14,235 bases of DNA from the NCBI GenBank assembly GCA_002299675.1, contig DBOW01000119.1:1-14235 (forward strand), written 5' to 3'. Each line of letters opens with the position of its first letter. The first letter of the stretch is position 1. The position numbers were made by a program, and so were the translations under genes. Shown in pieces: positions 13,765 through 14,235 of this stretch. The stretch comes from Solobacterium sp. UBA636. Its GTDB lineage: Bacteria; Bacillota_I; Bacilli_A; Erysipelotrichales; Erysipelotrichaceae. The notes under the pieces were generated by a model. It had not been told where the DNA came from. It saw nothing but the letters and a program-made list of their open reading frames with translations, and did no database searches.

Positions 13765-14235
13765 TATTCTGGTGCTGTTTTTATGTTTTATGTGTTTTCC
13801 TCTAAAGGCTGAGGGAAAGACTGTTGAGATCTATACAGCACATGATCTTGTGAAGCTGGCTAAAGAGTGTCACTATGATGCGTATTCTAAGGATCTGCGG
13901 GTGGAGTTAATGTCAGATATATCGTTAAGAGATGTGAAGGATTTTTCTTTAATGGTGTTTGATGGAGTGTTTGATGGCAATGGTCATACCATATCTGACT
14001 ATATAGTTGATGGCAGGTTTTCTCCCTGTGGTTTTGTGGGGCATCTGATGGATAATGGAAGGATTGAAAATCTTCATATTGAGGGAGTAAGTGTTCCTGG
14101 AGGCGATGGCAATAATGCTGGAATTTTTGCCGGTATTAATGATGGAGTAATAGAGGACTGCAGTTTTAAGGGCACCATTAAGGCTAATGAAAATACGGGC
14201 ATGGCAGCCGGTATAAATAATGGGGTAATAAAGAG
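13748..14235 (+). CDS. Secreted GLUG-like repeat protein, partial (runs off the window)
   Basis: The first 162 codons are present, with no stop. An excellent AAGGAGG (13735-13741) lies 6 bases before ATG 13748, and the start is inside the MMPL gene, so translation is coupled to it. The N-terminus is a clear signal peptide (MKKAVSILVLFLCFMCFPLKA), probably cut by signal peptidase I since no good lipobox is seen. The mature part starts with VEIYTAHDLVKLAKECHYD (26-44), then DGVFDGNGHTISDYIVDG (72-89), a pattern common at the start of beta-helical surface proteins. From about 92 there are repeats with IENLHIEGVSV, NNAGIFAGINDGVIEDCSFKG and a second TGMAAGINNGVI, typical of GLUG-type repeats. A cell-surface or envelope role together with the MMPL transporter is inferred. 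The function is unknown. Confidence 0.85.
   Translation, partial: MKKAVSILVLFLCFMCFPLKAEGKTVEIYTAHDLVKLAKECHYDAYSKDLRVELMSDISLRDVKDFSLMVFDGVFDGNGHTISDYIVDGRFSPCGFVGHLMDNGRIENLHIEGVSVPGGDGNNAGIFAGINDGVIEDCSFKGTIKANENTGMAAGINNGVIK

Overview
This window looks like a chromosomal segment of a low-GC Gram-positive bacterium. It carries the ribosomal-protein/RNA-polymerase operon (rplJ-rplL-methyltransferase-rpoB-rpoC), followed by accessory genes for regulation and membrane transport. An L10 leader, a YbxB/RsmC-type methyltransferase between rplL and rpoB, strong AGGAGG-type ribosome binding sites and Bacillus-like RpoB/RpoC motifs all point to Bacillota. The large RpoB insert and an asparagine at the rifampicin position equivalent to E. 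coli His526 suggest Erysipelotrichia or a relative close to Mollicutes. The class assignment is an inference, because no rRNA is present.

Layout. Bases 1-63 are the 3' end of an unidentified gene. A well-formed sigma-A promoter (71-99) then drives an attenuator-containing L10 leader (about 107-210). Next come rplJ (start corrected to 246), rplL, an rsmC-like methyltransferase whose 5' end contains a perfect 12-bp hairpin, rpoB (start corrected to 1798) and rpoC. A bidirectional terminator at 9757-9783 closes the operon. From 9782 a TetR-family regulator runs on the minus strand, divergent from a TauE/SafE-family permease. Their intergenic region holds a promoter and two inverted repeats that could be operators. 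A terminator and a perfect TATAAT box then lead to an 805-aa MMPL/RND-type transporter. Its 3' end overlaps a secreted, GLUG-like repeat protein that runs off the window.

How the parts work together. The first block makes the ribosomal stalk proteins L10 and L7/L12 and the two large RNA polymerase subunits from one transcript. The leader probably gives feedback on the ribosomal part, and the hairpin just after rplL may adjust how much transcript reaches rpoBC. The second block probably contains two units: a regulated anion/organosulfur-type permease with its TetR regulator, and a membrane transporter translationally coupled to an exported repeat protein. The last pair is the least understood part of the window. 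The transporter carries an unusual short-period Gly/Val repeat tail, and its partner is a predicted surface beta-structured protein. I see no CRISPR array, insertion sequence, tRNA or rRNA.
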